64,000 nt of DNA from Paenibacillus montanisoli (GCF_003268025.1 NZ_QLUW01000001.1:1488001-1552000); one strand, 5' to 3'; counted from the first letter of the stretch, positions 16,780 to 27,277 are shown. Notes: generated by a model not told the origin, from the letters alone. Numbers and translations: made by a program.

Positions 16780-19307
16780 TTGCGAAAGTCATTGTGGATG
16801 TGCCGAGCCGCGCGACGGATCGGCCTTTTGATTATGCAATTCCGGCGGACCTGTATGGCTGGGTAGAGATCGGAAGCCGCGTAGGCGTGCCGTTCGGCGG
16901 CCGCGTCCTGCAAGGCTTCGTGATCGGGCTGGCAGAGTTTGCCGACATCGACGAAAGCAAGCTGAAGCCGATTGCCGAGCTGCTCGACCATATTCCGCCG
17001 TTATCGCCGGATTTGGTTGAGCTGGCGCAATGGATCAGCGACAAATACTGCTGTGCTCTAACGACGGCTCTGCAGGCGATGATTCCGTCGGCGCTCAAAG
17101 GGAAAGCGGACTCCGTTGTGACTCTCTCCGAGGACGAGGACACGGCCTTGTTCTCGAATGCCGTATACAGTGAGGCGCCGTGGCTTGCTTATATTCGGGC
17201 GAGCAGCGGTCCTGTTCGCATGGCGGCATTGCAGGAACGGTTTCCTGCGGACGCGGCGGCCATTAAGCAAGCGGTCAAACTTGGCGCGCTGACCGAGCAG
17301 GTTTCGATCCGGGATCGGCTTGCCGTCCGCAAAGCGCTGACCGTGTTTCCGCCGGAGCAAGCAGCGCTCGCGCAGGAGGCGCTGGCGAATTACCCGGCCC
17401 GAGCGGCCAAGCAGCGGGACGTGCTGCGCTATATGCTGGAGCATCCCGAACCGATCGCGCTGACCGCGCTCGTGGAGGCGCTGTCCACGACATCCGCTAC
17501 GATTCGGGCGGTCGCGGACAAAGGCTGGATTACGATCCGCGAGGTAGAGCAGCAGCGCGATCCTTACGCGGGCCGCGATTTCAAGCAGACCGAGCCGCTT
17601 CCGTTAACGGAGGGACAGCAGGCCGTCTATGAGGAGATCGCGGAAGCGCTGGATGCCGAGTCATCCCGCGTATTTCTGCTTCACGGCGTAACCGGCAGCG
17701 GCAAAACGGAGGTTTATCTGCAAACGATCGAACGTTGTTTGCAGCACGAACGCCAAGCGATCGTGCTCGTGCCGGAGATCGCGCTCACGCCGCAGATGGT
17801 CGAGCGGTTCAAAGGCCGTTTCGGAGATTCCGTAGCCGTGCTGCACAGCCGCCTCTCAAGCGGCGAGCGGTACGACGAATGGCGTAAAATCCGCGAGGGA
17901 CGGGCCCAAGTCGCGGTAGGCGCAAGATCGGCGGTATTTGCTCCGTTTCCGCGCGTCGGCTTGATCATTATCGACGAAGAGCATGAATCCTCCTATAAGC
18001 AGGAAGAGAGTCCGAAGTATCATGCGCGGGACGTGGCGGTAAGGCGTGCAAGGCAGCATGGCGCGTCGGTCGTGTTGGGTTCGGCAACCCCGTCGCTTGA
18101 AAGCTATGCAGCGGCTTCCCGAGTGCTCTCGCCAACGCAGACGGACGCTTCGGCGAGCTCTAGAACACCAGGCGGAGCTGCGCTGCTTGCGATGCCAAAC
18201 CGAGTGGGCAACCGGCCGCTGCCTAAGGTTCATCTGATCGATATGCGGGAGGAGCTTAAAGCGGGCAACCGGTCGATGTTCAGCCGGCAGCTCCACGAAG
18301 CGCTGCTGGACCGTCTGGAGAAAGGCGAGCAGTCTGTGCTCCTTCTGAACCGCAGAGGTTATTCCACCTTCGTCATGTGCCGCTCTTGCGGATACACCGC
18401 GCAGTGCCCTCATTGCGATATCTCGCTGACCTATCATCAGAAATCCCGCGTCATGCGCTGCCACTATTGCGGCCACGCCGAACAAGCGCCGGAGAAATGC
18501 CCTTCGTGCGAGAGCGAGCACATCCGTTTTTTTGGGACGGGCACGCAGCGGGTGGAGGAGGAGCTGGCCAAACTGTTTCCCGGCATTCGCGTCATTCGCA
18601 TGGACGTGGATACGACGACCGAGAAGGGCTCGCACGAGAAATGGCTCACGATGTTCGGCGAACGCAAAGCGGATGTGCTGCTCGGCACCCAGATGGTGGC
18701 GAAAGGGCTCGATTTTCCATACGTTACATTGGTAGGGGTCATTGCGGCGGATACTTCACTGCATTTGCCGGATTTTCGGGCGGCGGAGAAGACGTTTCAG
18801 CTTCTGACGCAGGTCGCGGGGCGGGCAGGGAGACATGAGCTCCCGGGCGAGGTTGTCATTCAAACGTACAACCCGGACCATTATGCGATCGTGACGGCTC
18901 AGCATCATGACTACGCCGGGTTTGTGCAGGAAGAATTGAAGCATCGCCGCTTCATGTCATACCCGCCTTTCTGCCGCTTGATCGTCGTGACGTTGTCGGA
19001 TGAGCAGCTGACGCATTTGATCACGGCTGGCGACAAGCTGGCCGCGACGCTTCGCCAGCTCGCTTACGAGTCCGGCGTGAAGGGCTCGATCGACAGTGAC
19101 GGCACGCGGTTTATCGATATATTAGGGCCAGTCGCCTCTCCGATTCCTAGGATGAAAGATCGCTATCGTTTTCAATGTATGGTAAAATATCGTGGAAACG
19201 CAGGGGCGATCGAGCTGCTGAAGAAAGCGATCGCGATGCTGTCGGGGCCGCAGGGTCAGCCGCCGGTGCAGTTAAGCGTGGATGTCGATCCGCAAGTTAT
19301 TTTATAA
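16776..19307 (+). CDS. priA: Primosomal protein N' (PriA helicase)
   Basis: Restarts replication at collapsed forks. The N-terminal 3'-binding domain leads to a superfamily 2 helicase: Walker A GVTGSGKTEVY (residues about 305-315), DEEH box IIDEEHESSYKQEE, and TQVAGRAGR. Eight zinc cysteines are present as CRSCGYTAQCPHC and CHYCGHAEQAPEKCPSC. At 843 residues it is somewhat longer than the Bacillus protein; part of the excess is an insertion rich in Ser/Thr/Ala at about 450-475 between helicase motifs. It overlaps coaBC by four bases and is followed 29 bases later by def. Confidence 0.96.
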   Translation: MIAKVIVDVPSRATDRPFDYAIPADLYGWVEIGSRVGVPFGGRVLQGFVIGLAEFADIDESKLKPIAELLDHIPPLSPDLVELAQWISDKYCCALTTALQAMIPSALKGKADSVVTLSEDEDTALFSNAVYSEAPWLAYIRASSGPVRMAALQERFPADAAAIKQAVKLGALTEQVSIRDRLAVRKALTVFPPEQAALAQEALANYPARAAKQRDVLRYMLEHPEPIALTALVEALSTTSATIRAVADKGWITIREVEQQRDPYAGRDFKQTEPLPLTEGQQAVYEEIAEALDAESSRVFLLHGVTGSGKTEVYLQTIERCLQHERQAIVLVPEIALTPQMVERFKGRFGDSVAVLHSRLSSGERYDEWRKIREGRAQVAVGARSAVFAPFPRVGLIIIDEEHESSYKQEESPKYHARDVAVRRARQHGASVVLGSATPSLESYAAASRVLSPTQTDASASSRTPGGAALLAMPNRVGNRPLPKVHLIDMREELKAGNRSMFSRQLHEALLDRLEKGEQSVLLLNRRGYSTFVMCRSCGYTAQCPHCDISLTYHQKSRVMRCHYCGHAEQAPEKCPSCESEHIRFFGTGTQRVEEELAKLFPGIRVIRMDVDTTTEKGSHEKWLTMFGERKADVLLGTQMVAKGLDFPYVTLVGVIAADTSLHLPDFRAAEKTFQLLTQVAGRAGRHELPGEVVIQTYNPDHYAIVTAQHHDYAGFVQEELKHRRFMSYPPFCRLIVVTLSDEQLTHLITAGDKLAATLRQLAYESGVKGSIDSDGTRFIDILGPVASPIPRMKDRYRFQCMVKYRGNAGAIELLKKAIAMLSGPQGQPPVQLSVDVDPQVIL

Positions 19308-19336
19308 GAGGATTGTTTATTATAGGAGGTTTGACG

Positions 19337-19822
19337 ATGGCTATTCGACTGATTGTACAAGATCCGGATCCGGTGCTGCGCGAACGCGCTGCCCAAGTGA
19401 CCAAGTTTAACGCAAATTTGCATAAATTGCTTCGCGATATGGCTGAAACGATGTACGATGCGGAAGGGGTTGGCCTCGCGGCGCCGCAGGTGGGCATTTC
19501 CAAACGAGTAATCGTGGTCGATGTAGGCGACGATCACGGTTTGATCGAAATGGTCAACCCGGAAATCATCGAGGCATCCGGCGAGCAGCTCGGACCTGAA
19601 GGTTGCCTCAGCATCCAGAAGCTGAGCGGCGATGTCCGGAGAGCGCAGAAAATAAAAGTGAGAGGGCAGGACCGCAACGGCGCGACGTTCGAGATGGAAG
19701 CGTCCGATTTCCTGGCGCGCGCGTTCCAGCATGAGGTGGACCATTTGAACGGCGTATTGTTTACGGATATCGCCGAATCGATCTATGATTCCGCCAACCG
19801 CCCTCCACGGGACGGAGAGTGA
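19337..19822 (+). CDS. def: Peptide deformylase
   Basis: Removes the formyl group from nascent proteins. All three metal/catalytic motifs are present: GVGLAAPQVG, EGCLSI and QHEVDHLNG. 161 residues. AGGAGG (19324-19329) fixes the ATG at 19337; an open frame continues upstream into the end of priA but is not translated. The end overlaps the region of the fmt start, the usual def-fmt coupling. Confidence 0.96.
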   Translation: MAIRLIVQDPDPVLRERAAQVTKFNANLHKLLRDMAETMYDAEGVGLAAPQVGISKRVIVVDVGDDHGLIEMVNPEIIEASGEQLGPEGCLSIQKLSGDVRRAQKIKVRGQDRNGATFEMEASDFLARAFQHEVDHLNGVLFTDIAESIYDSANRPPRDGE

Positions 19823-19827
19823 GCAGC

Positions 19828-20772
19828 GTGCGAATCGTATTTATGGGGACGCCGGAGTTTGCCGTCCCGTCTCTTGAGGCCATACTTGCCGCGGGTCACA
19901 CGGTAGAGCTCGTTGTTACGCAGCCCGATCGTCCTAAAGGACGCAAAAAAACGTTGACGCCGCCTCCGGTCAAGGAAGCGGCTCTTCTTCGCGGCTTGCC
20001 GATCGCTCAGCCGGAGAAGCTGCGAGGCTCGGGAACCGTTCAGCAAATTGCCGACCTGCAGCCCGATCTTATCGTAACGGCGGCATACGGACAGATTTTG
20101 CCTAAGGCTGTTCTCGACGTGCCGCGGCTCGGCTGCATCAACGTTCACGGCTCCTTGCTGCCGCGCTATCGCGGCGGGGCGCCGATTCAGCGCGCAATCA
20201 TAAACGGCGAGACGATGACCGGCGTCACGATCATGTACATGGCTGAAGGCCTGGATACCGGCGATATGATCAGCGCGGTCCAGGTGCCGATCGACGAGGA
20301 CGATACGTCCGGCACGTTATTTGCGAAGCTGACCGAAGCGGGAGCGAAGCTGCTCGGCGAGACGCTGCCGGCAATTGAAGCCGGAACGGCCGGACGTACG
20401 GCGCAGAACCACGAAGAAGCTACATATGCGCCGAATTTGACGCGCGATGACGAGCGGATCGATTGGACCCGCCCTGCGCGCAGCGTCTATAACCAAGTCC
20501 GCGGGCTGTCTCCGATGGCCGGAGGCTTTACGATCTGGAACGGCGAGCCGTTTAAAGTATGGGGCTGCCGGGTCGTGAAACGCGGCAGCGGTACGGCGCA
20601 GCCGGGTACGGTGACAGCCGTTGCCGACGAAGGCATCGTAGTGCAGACCGGCGAAGAAGCGCTGCTGCTTACGTTGATCCAGCCGGCAGGGAAAAAGGCG
20701 ATGCCTGCCTCCGAATGGCTGAAAGGCGCGCGGCTTGAAGCCGGCACTCGATTCGGCGGTGACGAAGCGTGA
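19828..20772 (+). CDS. fmt: Methionyl-tRNA formyltransferase
   Basis: Formylates initiator Met-tRNA with 10-formyl-THF. The catalytic core includes VHGSLLPRYRGGAPIQRAI and AEGLDTGDMI; the N-terminus RIVFMGTPEFAVPSL is typical. GTG at 19828 is chosen because GGAGAG ends eight bases before it and homologues start exactly there; GTG 19819, overlapping the def stop, is the alternative. About 314 residues. The last bases overlap the rsmB start by four (GTGA). Confidence 0.95.
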   Translation: MRIVFMGTPEFAVPSLEAILAAGHTVELVVTQPDRPKGRKKTLTPPPVKEAALLRGLPIAQPEKLRGSGTVQQIADLQPDLIVTAAYGQILPKAVLDVPRLGCINVHGSLLPRYRGGAPIQRAIINGETMTGVTIMYMAEGLDTGDMISAVQVPIDEDDTSGTLFAKLTEAGAKLLGETLPAIEAGTAGRTAQNHEEATYAPNLTRDDERIDWTRPARSVYNQVRGLSPMAGGFTIWNGEPFKVWGCRVVKRGSGTAQPGTVTAVADEGIVVQTGEEALLLTLIQPAGKKAMPASEWLKGARLEAGTRFGGDEA

Positions 20773-22247
20773 GCGGCGGAGCAGGAAATGGCCGCGGCAA
20801 AGGCGGCGCCGTGGCCGGACAAGCCCGCGCAGGCAAGAAGCCTGAGGACGGGAAGTCCGTCAAGCCGCAGCAGCAGCCGAGAAAGAGAACCGCGCGCGAA
20901 GTAGCGCTCGATACGCTAGTTAAAGTAGCGGAAGCCGGCGCCTACAGCAATCTGCAGTTGAACCGCGCCTTGCAGGAAGCCCAGCTGTCGCGGCCGGACG
21001 CCGGTCTTGCCACCGAGCTCGTCTACGGCACGATTCAGCATCAGCGTTACCTCGATGATCGGCTGAGCATTCTCGTAACGAAAGGCTTTCAAAAGCTGAC
21101 GCCATGGGTGCTTGCGCTCCTTCGGATGAGCGCCTATCAATTGCTGATGCTGGACCGGATACCGCCTCATGCCGCGGTCAACGAGGCCGTCGTCATTGCG
21201 AAGCGTCGCGGCCACAGCGGCATATCCGGCATGGTGAACGGCGTGCTCCGCAACATGGAGCGCAGATTGTCGGAGCTTAAGCAGCCGATCGAGCGTGACA
21301 ATCCGGCCGAGCGGATCGGCATTGCCCATTCGTACCCGGACTGGCTCGTGCGCCGCTGGATCGACGCCTATGGCGAAGCGGAGGCAGAGCGGATCTGTGC
21401 CGCCGGCAACGAGCCGCCGCACAGCAGCCTTCGCGTGAACCCGCTGCGCTTGTCCCGGGATAAGGCGATCGGGATGTTGAAGGAAAGCGGCTTCGATGCA
21501 GCCGGATCAAGGCTTTCGGACGCCGCGGTAATCGTAAGCGGAGGCGGAAATCTGGCTCAATCGGAAGGCTATCAGTCCGGTCTATGGTCGCTGCAGGACG
21601 AGAGCTCCATGCTTGTCGCCGAAGTATGCGCGCCGGCTCCCGGGATGAAGGTGCTCGATTGCTGCGCGGCGCCGGGCGGCAAGACGACGCATCTGGCCGA
21701 GCTGATGGAGGACCGCGGGCAAGTGATCGCCAACGACGTCCATCCGCATAAGAAGCAGCTGATCGAAGAGCAAGCTGCAAGGCTTGGCCTTCAGACCGTA
21801 CAAGCCGTTACCGGCGATGCGCTGGATCTTGCGGCCCGGTTCGAGCCGGAGAGCTTTGATCTCGTCCTGCTTGACGCTCCATGCTCCGGCTTCGGCGTCA
21901 TCAGGCGCAAGCCGGAAATCAAATGGACGAAGAGCGAAGCGGATGTGCACGCCATCGCCGGCTTGCAGTCGGACCTGCTTCAGGTGGCGGCGAAGCTGGT
22001 GCGTCCGGGCGGAACGCTCGTGTACAGCACTTGCACAATCGAACGGGAAGAGAACGAACGGCAGGTAGAGAGGTTTCTGGAGACTCACCCGGCGTTCAAG
22101 CTGGATGCCGATTGGTCGCCGAAGGTTCTGCGGCCGCTTCGGGAAGGCCGGGCGGTCGATGACAGCTTTGGCGGGATGGTGCAGCTGCTGCCGCAGCAGT
22201 TCGGCAGCGACGGCTTTTTTATCGCCCGCATGAAGCGCGGCGAATAG
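20769..22247 (+). CDS. rsmB: 16S rRNA (cytosine-967-C5)-methyltransferase
   Basis: An N-terminal NusB-like RNA-binding domain (about 40-180: REVALDTLVKVAEAGAYSN) is followed by a Rossmann methyltransferase: LDCCAAPGGKTTHLAELM, the catalytic DAPCSGFGVIRRKPEIKW and YSTCTIEREENE with the second cysteine. At 492 residues it exceeds the Bacillus protein because the first 37 residues are a basic, Gly/Ala/Lys/Gln-rich low-complexity tail. GTG start overlaps fmt; a GTG at 20811 would remove part of that tail. Last gene of the coaBC operon. Confidence 0.94.
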   Translation: MSGGAGNGRGKGGAVAGQARAGKKPEDGKSVKPQQQPRKRTAREVALDTLVKVAEAGAYSNLQLNRALQEAQLSRPDAGLATELVYGTIQHQRYLDDRLSILVTKGFQKLTPWVLALLRMSAYQLLMLDRIPPHAAVNEAVVIAKRRGHSGISGMVNGVLRNMERRLSELKQPIERDNPAERIGIAHSYPDWLVRRWIDAYGEAEAERICAAGNEPPHSSLRVNPLRLSRDKAIGMLKESGFDAAGSRLSDAAVIVSGGGNLAQSEGYQSGLWSLQDESSMLVAEVCAPAPGMKVLDCCAAPGGKTTHLAELMEDRGQVIANDVHPHKKQLIEEQAARLGLQTVQAVTGDALDLAARFEPESFDLVLLDAPCSGFGVIRRKPEIKWTKSEADVHAIAGLQSDLLQVAAKLVRPGGTLVYSTCTIEREENERQVERFLETHPAFKLDADWSPKVLRPLREGRAVDDSFGGMVQLLPQQFGSDGFFIARMKRGE

Positions 22248-22264
22248 ATGAAAACACGACCAAT

Positions 22265-22304
22265 AAACGCTCATGACGGCACAAGTGGCCTGTTATGGGC
22301 GTTT
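22265..22304 (+). promoter_or_regulatory. 13-bp hairpin between rsmB and rlmN
   Basis: AAACGCTCATGAC (22265-22277) pairs with GTTATGGGCGTTT (22292-22304), two G-T pairs. There is no clean T-tract, so it may be a weak terminator, an attenuator or a processing site between operon parts. Confidence 0.5.
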
Positions 22305-22380
22305 GTGGTAAAATAATCAGGGGCACTCTTTTCATAAAGCGTGCCGCACATATTTTTGGAAAAGAAACAGGTGCATATCG

Positions 22381-23427
22381 ATGAAACCGTTCATCTACGA
22401 CTATACGTTAGAGCAATTGCAGGATTGGATGAAAGAGAACGGCGAATCCGCTTTTCGCGGAACCCAGCTGTTCGAATGGCTGTATGTGAAACGAGTAAAG
22501 AGCTTCGACGAAATGAGCAATCTCTCCAAGTCGCTTCGCCAGAAGCTGGACGACCATTTTCAATTTGTTACGCTTACCGAGATCACGAAGTTTGAATCGA
22601 AGGACGGAACCGTCAAGTTCCTCTTCGGGCTGCACGACAACCATGCCATCGAAACCGTCATTATGCGCCATAATTACGGGAACAGCATCTGCGTTACGAC
22701 GCAGGTGGGATGCCGGATCGGCTGCACGTTCTGCGCTTCGACGCTCGGCGGCTTGAAGCGGAATTTGACGGCGGGCGAAATCGTTGCGCAGGTCGTCGTT
22801 GCGCAGCAGCTGCTGGACGCAACGAAGGAGCGCGTTTCCAGCATCGTTATTATGGGATCCGGCGAACCGTTCGAGAATTACGATGCGACGATGACCTTCC
22901 TGCGCCTCATGATTCACGAGAAAGGGCTGAATATCGGCCAGCGCCACATTACGGTATCTACGAGCGGCATCGTTCCGAGCATTTACAAATTCGCCGAAGA
23001 GAACACGCAAATCAACCTGGCGATTTCGATTCATGCTCCGAACGATAAGCTCCGTTCCAAGCTGATGCCGGTTAACCGCCGTTTCCCGTTCGAGGAAGTG
23101 ATGGAAGCGTGCCGGTATTACATCGCGAAGACCGGACGCCGGATTACGTTCGAATATGCGCTTATCGGCAGCGTGAACGACCAGAACGAGCACGCGCAGG
23201 AGCTGGCTGATGTATTGAAAGGCATGCTCTGCCACGTCAATTTGATTCCGGTTAACCATGTGCCGGAGCGGGATTACGTGCGCACGCCGCGCGAGCAAAT
23301 TTTCGAGTTCCACCGGATTTTAGAGAAGAACCAGATCAATGCCACCATCCGCAGAGAACAGGGACATGACATTGCAGCGGCATGCGGACAGCTACGTGCG
23401 AAACATATGGAGTCTACGGCGGGGTGA
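22381..23427 (+). CDS. rlmN: 23S rRNA/tRNA adenine-C2 methyltransferase (radical SAM)
   Basis: Methylates A2503 of 23S rRNA and A37 of some tRNAs. The radical-SAM cluster motif [10 protein letters not shown] lies near residue 112; [11 protein letters not shown] is the GEP motif; the two mechanistic cysteines are the C-terminal one near [11 protein letters not shown] and the SAM-side one. 348 residues, family length. AGGTG lies nine bases before the ATG. The following prpC is six bases away, starting the phospho-signalling group. Confidence 0.95.
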   Translation: MKPFIYDYTLEQLQDWMKENGESAFRGTQLFEWLYVKRVKSFDEMSNLSKSLRQKLDDHFQFVTLTEITKFESKDGTVKFLFGLHDNHAIETVIMRHNYGNSICVTTQVGCRIGCTFCASTLGGLKRNLTAGEIVAQVVVAQQLLDATKERVSSIVIMGSGEPFENYDATMTFLRLMIHEKGLNIGQRHITVSTSGIVPSIYKFAEENTQINLAISIHAPNDKLRSKLMPVNRRFPFEEVMEACRYYIAKTGRRITFEYALIGSVNDQNEHAQELADVLKGMLCHVNLIPVNHVPERDYVRTPREQIFEFHRILEKNQINATIRREQGHDIAAACGQLRAKHMESTAG

Positions 23428-23433
23428 TGAGTT

Positions 23434-24189
23434 GTGATAATCGCGTATCGGAGCGATGTTGGGCGAGTTCGGTCAGTGAATGAAGATACGGCTTGGTCGG
23501 ACTCGTATGAGTTCGGCCTGACCGTGGCGATTGTTGCCGACGGTATGGGCGGTCATAAGGCCGGAGAAGTAGCCAGCCAGCTGGCGGTCGATACGTTCCG
23601 GGAAGCGCTGCAGCATGTAACTGCGGCGCTGCCTTTGGAGGATCGGAAGCTGCTGATGAGCCAAGCTATTCTGCAGGCGAACGAAGTGATTTACGATTTG
23701 GGTTCGAACAATGAGCAATTTCATAATATGGGAACGACAGTCGTTGCCGCACTTATTCAAGATGATACCAGTGTTATCGGACATATCGGCGACAGCCGGG
23801 TGTACAAATGGAAAGACGGCGTTTTGACGCAGCTGACCGAAGATCATACGCTTGTATATGAACTTGTTAAATCCGGGCAAATCACGCTTGAAGAAGCGGC
23901 TACCCATCCGCGGCGCAACGTTATTACACGCGCGCTCGGTACGGATGAGCAGATAGAGGTAGATATCATTTGCACGTCGTGGCAGGCCGGCGATATGCTT
24001 ATGCTTTGCAGCGATGGATTGGTTGACATGGCGAGTCCGTCGTCGATTGTTGAAACATTGGGGCGGGAAGATCTGAATCTGGACCAGAAAGCGGATCGAC
24101 TCGTACAGCTGGCGCTTGAAGCCGGCGGAGAAGACAATATTACCGTAATCCTGCTGCATCATGCCGAAAACACAGAGCTTGAGGGGTGA
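23434..24189 (+). CDS. prpC: PP2C-type serine/threonine phosphatase
   Basis: Reverses PrkC-mediated phosphorylation. PP2C metal-binding motifs: SVNEDTAW, VADGMGGHKAGE, GDSRVYKW and GGEDNITVILL. 251 residues. The start is GTG 23434 behind GGGGTGATGA. Its stop lies within the prkC ribosome-binding region, so the kinase and phosphatase are translationally coupled. Confidence 0.95.
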   Translation: MIIAYRSDVGRVRSVNEDTAWSDSYEFGLTVAIVADGMGGHKAGEVASQLAVDTFREALQHVTAALPLEDRKLLMSQAILQANEVIYDLGSNNEQFHNMGTTVVAALIQDDTSVIGHIGDSRVYKWKDGVLTQLTEDHTLVYELVKSGQITLEEAATHPRRNVITRALGTDEQIEVDIICTSWQAGDMLMLCSDGLVDMASPSSIVETLGREDLNLDQKADRLVQLALEAGGEDNITVILLHHAENTELEG

Positions 24190-24194
24190 TCGAC

Positions 24195-26360
24195 ATGATT
24201 GGACATGAATTGGGAGGACGTTACGAAATTATTACCCGCATCGGCGGGGGCGGCATGGCGCTTGTTTATAAAGCCCATGATATTTTGCTGAACCGAAACG
24301 TGGCCGTCAAGGTGCTGCGCCAGCAGTTCGTGCACGACGAGGAGTTTATTCGCCGCTTCAGGCGCGAAGCGCAGTCTGCGGCAGCGCTTTCCCATCCGAA
24401 CGTCGTCAGTATCTACGATGTCGGGCAAGAGGAAGATACCCACTATATCGTCATGGAGTATGTAGAAGGCAATAATTTGAACGAAATCATCAAAGAGCGT
24501 GCGCCGCTTCAAACGGAAGAATCAGTACGGATCGCGCAGCAAATTTGCGACGCGCTCGAACACGCGCATCATAATCAAATCATTCATCGCGATATTAAAC
24601 CGCATAATATTCTAATCGGCAAGAACGGCCGCGTGAAAGTGACGGACTTTGGCATCGCGCGGGCGGTAACGTCTTCAACGATCACTCAAACCGGCTCTGT
24701 CGTCGGATCCGTTCACTATTTCTCTCCGGAGCATGCCAAGGGCGTCGTTACGGGCGAGAAATCCGACCTGTATTCTCTGGGTATCGTGCTGTATCAGATG
24801 GTGACGGGCAAGCTGCCGTTTCTGGGTGAAAGCCCGATCAGCGTCGCTCTTAAGCATCTGCAGGAAAACTTTGCGGAGCCGCGGACGATTAATCCATACA
24901 TACCGCAAAGCGTCGAAAATATCATTTTGCGCGCGATGCGCAAAAATCCGGGCGAGCGTTACGATTCCGCCTCGGAGATGCTTGGCGATCTAGAAAGCTG
25001 CCTGCAGCCGGACCGTTTGGGCGAACCGAAGATTACGTTCAGCAATCCGGATTTTGACGAGACGCGCGTCATGCCCGCAATTCGCGGCAGCATTTCCGAT
25101 AATAGGACGGCAAGTACGTCGAGCGTGAAGTCCTCCGATCCAAATAGTTCAGGTTCAGGATCCGGCACAGGATCCGGTCCCGGCGAGAAAGGGGCTGCCG
25201 ATTCGGATGCCGATCGCTGGAGCTCGGACGGACTTGAAGAAGAGCCGCGCAAACGCAAATGGGTCAAACCTGTCATCACCGTCGCAACGACGCTTATTAT
25301 CATTGGACTCGTTTATTGGGGCGCTATGACGGTTCTTAGCTGGTTCGATATCGAAGAGGTCGACGTCCCTTACGTGGTAGACATGACCGAAGCCGAGGCC
25401 CGAACGACGCTTGAGCAAGCGGGACTTAAAGTAGAGGAGCCATCGATTTACACGGAGAAGGAAGGCGTGCCCAAGGACGTCGTCTATGAGCAATCCAAGC
25501 CCAACCAGCGGGTGAAAGTAGGTTCGTTCATTAAGCTTTACGTCAGCAAGGGACCGAAGCTTGAGAAGGCAGGCAATTATACCGGCAAGTCTTACGAGGA
25601 TACCGTCGCGGCACTGGTCGCCCTTGGCGTTGATGAGGTGAACATCGAGAAGGACGAGGAATACAGCGATGAAGCGCCGGGGACCGTGTTAAGTCAAACG
25701 CCCGAGGCCGGAACGGAATTCGATCCGAAAAACGCGGCATTCAGCTTTACCGTCAGCCAAGGCAAGGAAACGTTCCCGATGCCGAAGCTGACTGACCTGA
25801 CGGAGAAAGAAGCGATTGCGCTGCTGAAATCCAAGGGGCTCGAAATCAATGAAGAAGACATCGTACGCGAGCCTAGCTATAAAGAGAAAGGCACCGTTAT
25901 CGCCCAGTATCCGTTCGATCCGGAAGCGCCTGTAACCAAAGGAGCGGCTATTACGCTCACAGTCAGCTCCGGCTTGCCTGAAGAAGCGCTCGAATATACG
26001 TTCAATATCGTTATTTCGCCGGCCGAAGCCGGGAAGACTAGCAGTATCCGCATTGTGTATACCGATGCGCGCGGCGAGAATATCGAATGGGGCAAACGTA
26101 AAATTAAAGATACCCAGACCTTCCCGGTGAAAGTCGTGCTGGATCCGAACACGGAAGCGATGGTTACGATCTATCGAGATAATCAATTTACCGATACCTT
26201 CTCCAAAACCTACGATGAGGTGAAATCGGGCGCAACCGGAGCGCCTGAAACGGTACCGGGCAACGAAACGCCGCCGGCAGACCAGCCGGCGCAAACCGAG
26301 GAGAATCCGACTGATGAAGGCGATCCAGCCACAAACGAGACAGACCAAAATGGACAGTAA
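24195..26360 (+). CDS. prkC: PASTA-domain serine/threonine protein kinase
   Basis: A membrane sensor kinase for peptidoglycan fragments controlling germination, wall metabolism and translation factors. The kinase domain (about 8-270) has GGGGMALVYKA, the lysine in VAVKVLRQQ, HRDIKPHNIL and DFGIAR. A Ser/Gly-rich juxtamembrane stretch leads to one transmembrane helix (about 357-377, VITVATTLIIIGLVYWGAM). Outside are three PASTA repeats (about 385-585), then an extra beta-type domain and an acidic Pro/Thr/Glu tail. 721 residues. GAGGGG ends eight bases before ATG 24195; GTG 24186 lies within that site. The gene overlaps rsgA by about 11 bases. Confidence 0.95.
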   Translation: MIGHELGGRYEIITRIGGGGMALVYKAHDILLNRNVAVKVLRQQFVHDEEFIRRFRREAQSAAALSHPNVVSIYDVGQEEDTHYIVMEYVEGNNLNEIIKERAPLQTEESVRIAQQICDALEHAHHNQIIHRDIKPHNILIGKNGRVKVTDFGIARAVTSSTITQTGSVVGSVHYFSPEHAKGVVTGEKSDLYSLGIVLYQMVTGKLPFLGESPISVALKHLQENFAEPRTINPYIPQSVENIILRAMRKNPGERYDSASEMLGDLESCLQPDRLGEPKITFSNPDFDETRVMPAIRGSISDNRTASTSSVKSSDPNSSGSGSGTGSGPGEKGAADSDADRWSSDGLEEEPRKRKWVKPVITVATTLIIIGLVYWGAMTVLSWFDIEEVDVPYVVDMTEAEARTTLEQAGLKVEEPSIYTEKEGVPKDVVYEQSKPNQRVKVGSFIKLYVSKGPKLEKAGNYTGKSYEDTVAALVALGVDEVNIEKDEEYSDEAPGTVLSQTPEAGTEFDPKNAAFSFTVSQGKETFPMPKLTDLTEKEAIALLKSKGLEINEEDIVREPSYKEKGTVIAQYPFDPEAPVTKGAAITLTVSSGLPEEALEYTFNIVISPAEAGKTSSIRIVYTDARGENIEWGKRKIKDTQTFPVKVVLDPNTEAMVTIYRDNQFTDTFSKTYDEVKSGATGAPETVPGNETPPADQPAQTEENPTDEGDPATNETDQNGQ

Positions 26361-27276
26361 AGCAAGCCAAACAGGAAGGATCGTAAAAGCATTGAGCGGC
26401 TATTATTATGTAAAGCCGCTCGATGCTTCTTCGATCGAGGAGCCGATTCAATGCAGAGCCCGCGGCATCTTCAAGAAGCGCGGCGAATCGCCGCTTGTCG
26501 GCGATGTCGTGGAATTCGAAGAGACGGAGAACGGCGAAGGCGCCGTCAACCGGATCATGCCGCGCAGTTCCGAACTGATTCGTCCGCCAGTTGCAAATGT
26601 CGATTTGGCTGTTCTGGTATTCTCAGTCACGGAGCCGGCTTTGAACCTGCAGCTGCTGGACAAGTTTCTCGTTCATATCGAGCACGCCGGCATCGAGGCG
26701 GTGCTTTGCTTAAGCAAACAAGATTTAGCAGTAGACAGCGAGGATGCGGAAACGGCTCGCAGCGCCATGAACGACGTGCTCCGCATCTACGAGCCGATCG
26801 GCTATCAAGTGCTGGTGACGAGCTCGCGGCAAGGCGAAGGAACGGCTGCGCTGTCTGAACGGCTTCAAGGCCATCTTGCCGTGTTTGCCGGTCAATCGGG
26901 CGTAGGCAAGTCATCCCTTCTAAATGCGCTGGTACCGGGCTTAACGCTTGAAACGAACGCGATCAGCAACCGGCTGGGACGCGGCAAGCATACGACGCGC
27001 CATGTCGAGCTTATCGACATTGGCGGCGGTTATGTCGCGGATACGCCCGGCTTTAGTCAGCTGGATTTCGCCGAGCTCGGCATCGAGGAGCTGGGCAGCT
27101 GCTTCAGGGAAATGCGCGAGCTGTCTTCCTCCTGCAAATTCCGCGGCTGCACCCATATCCATGAACCGGAGTGCGCCGTGCTTGCGGCGCTGGAACGCGG
27201 CGAAATCGCGCCTTCACGCCATAGCAACTACGTTCTGTTCATGGCGGAAATGAAAGAGAAAAAGCGGAGGTACTGA
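26350..27276 (+). CDS. rsgA: Ribosome small-subunit GTPase RsgA (YloQ)
   Basis: A circularly permuted GTPase that proofreads late 30S assembly. The OB-fold N-terminus starts [17 protein letters not shown]-motifs occur in the permuted order (G4 LSKQDL before G1 [14 protein letters not shown] and G3 DTPGFSQ). The C-terminal zinc finger is [14 protein letters not shown]. 308 residues from ATG 26350, which aligns with family starts; an in-frame ATG at 26314 lies further inside prkC. In B. subtilis this protein is a PrkC substrate, which fits the operon. Confidence 0.93.
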   Translation: MDSKASQTGRIVKALSGYYYVKPLDASSIEEPIQCRARGIFKKRGESPLVGDVVEFEETENGEGAVNRIMPRSSELIRPPVANVDLAVLVFSVTEPALNLQLLDKFLVHIEHAGIEAVLCLSKQDLAVDSEDAETARSAMNDVLRIYEPIGYQVLVTSSRQGEGTAALSERLQGHLAVFAGQSGVGKSSLLNALVPGLTLETNAISNRLGRGKHTTRHVELIDIGGGYVADTPGFSQLDFAELGIEELGSCFREMRELSSSCKFRGCTHIHEPECAVLAALERGEIAPSRHSNYVLFMAEMKEKKRRY

Positions 27277-27277
27277 A

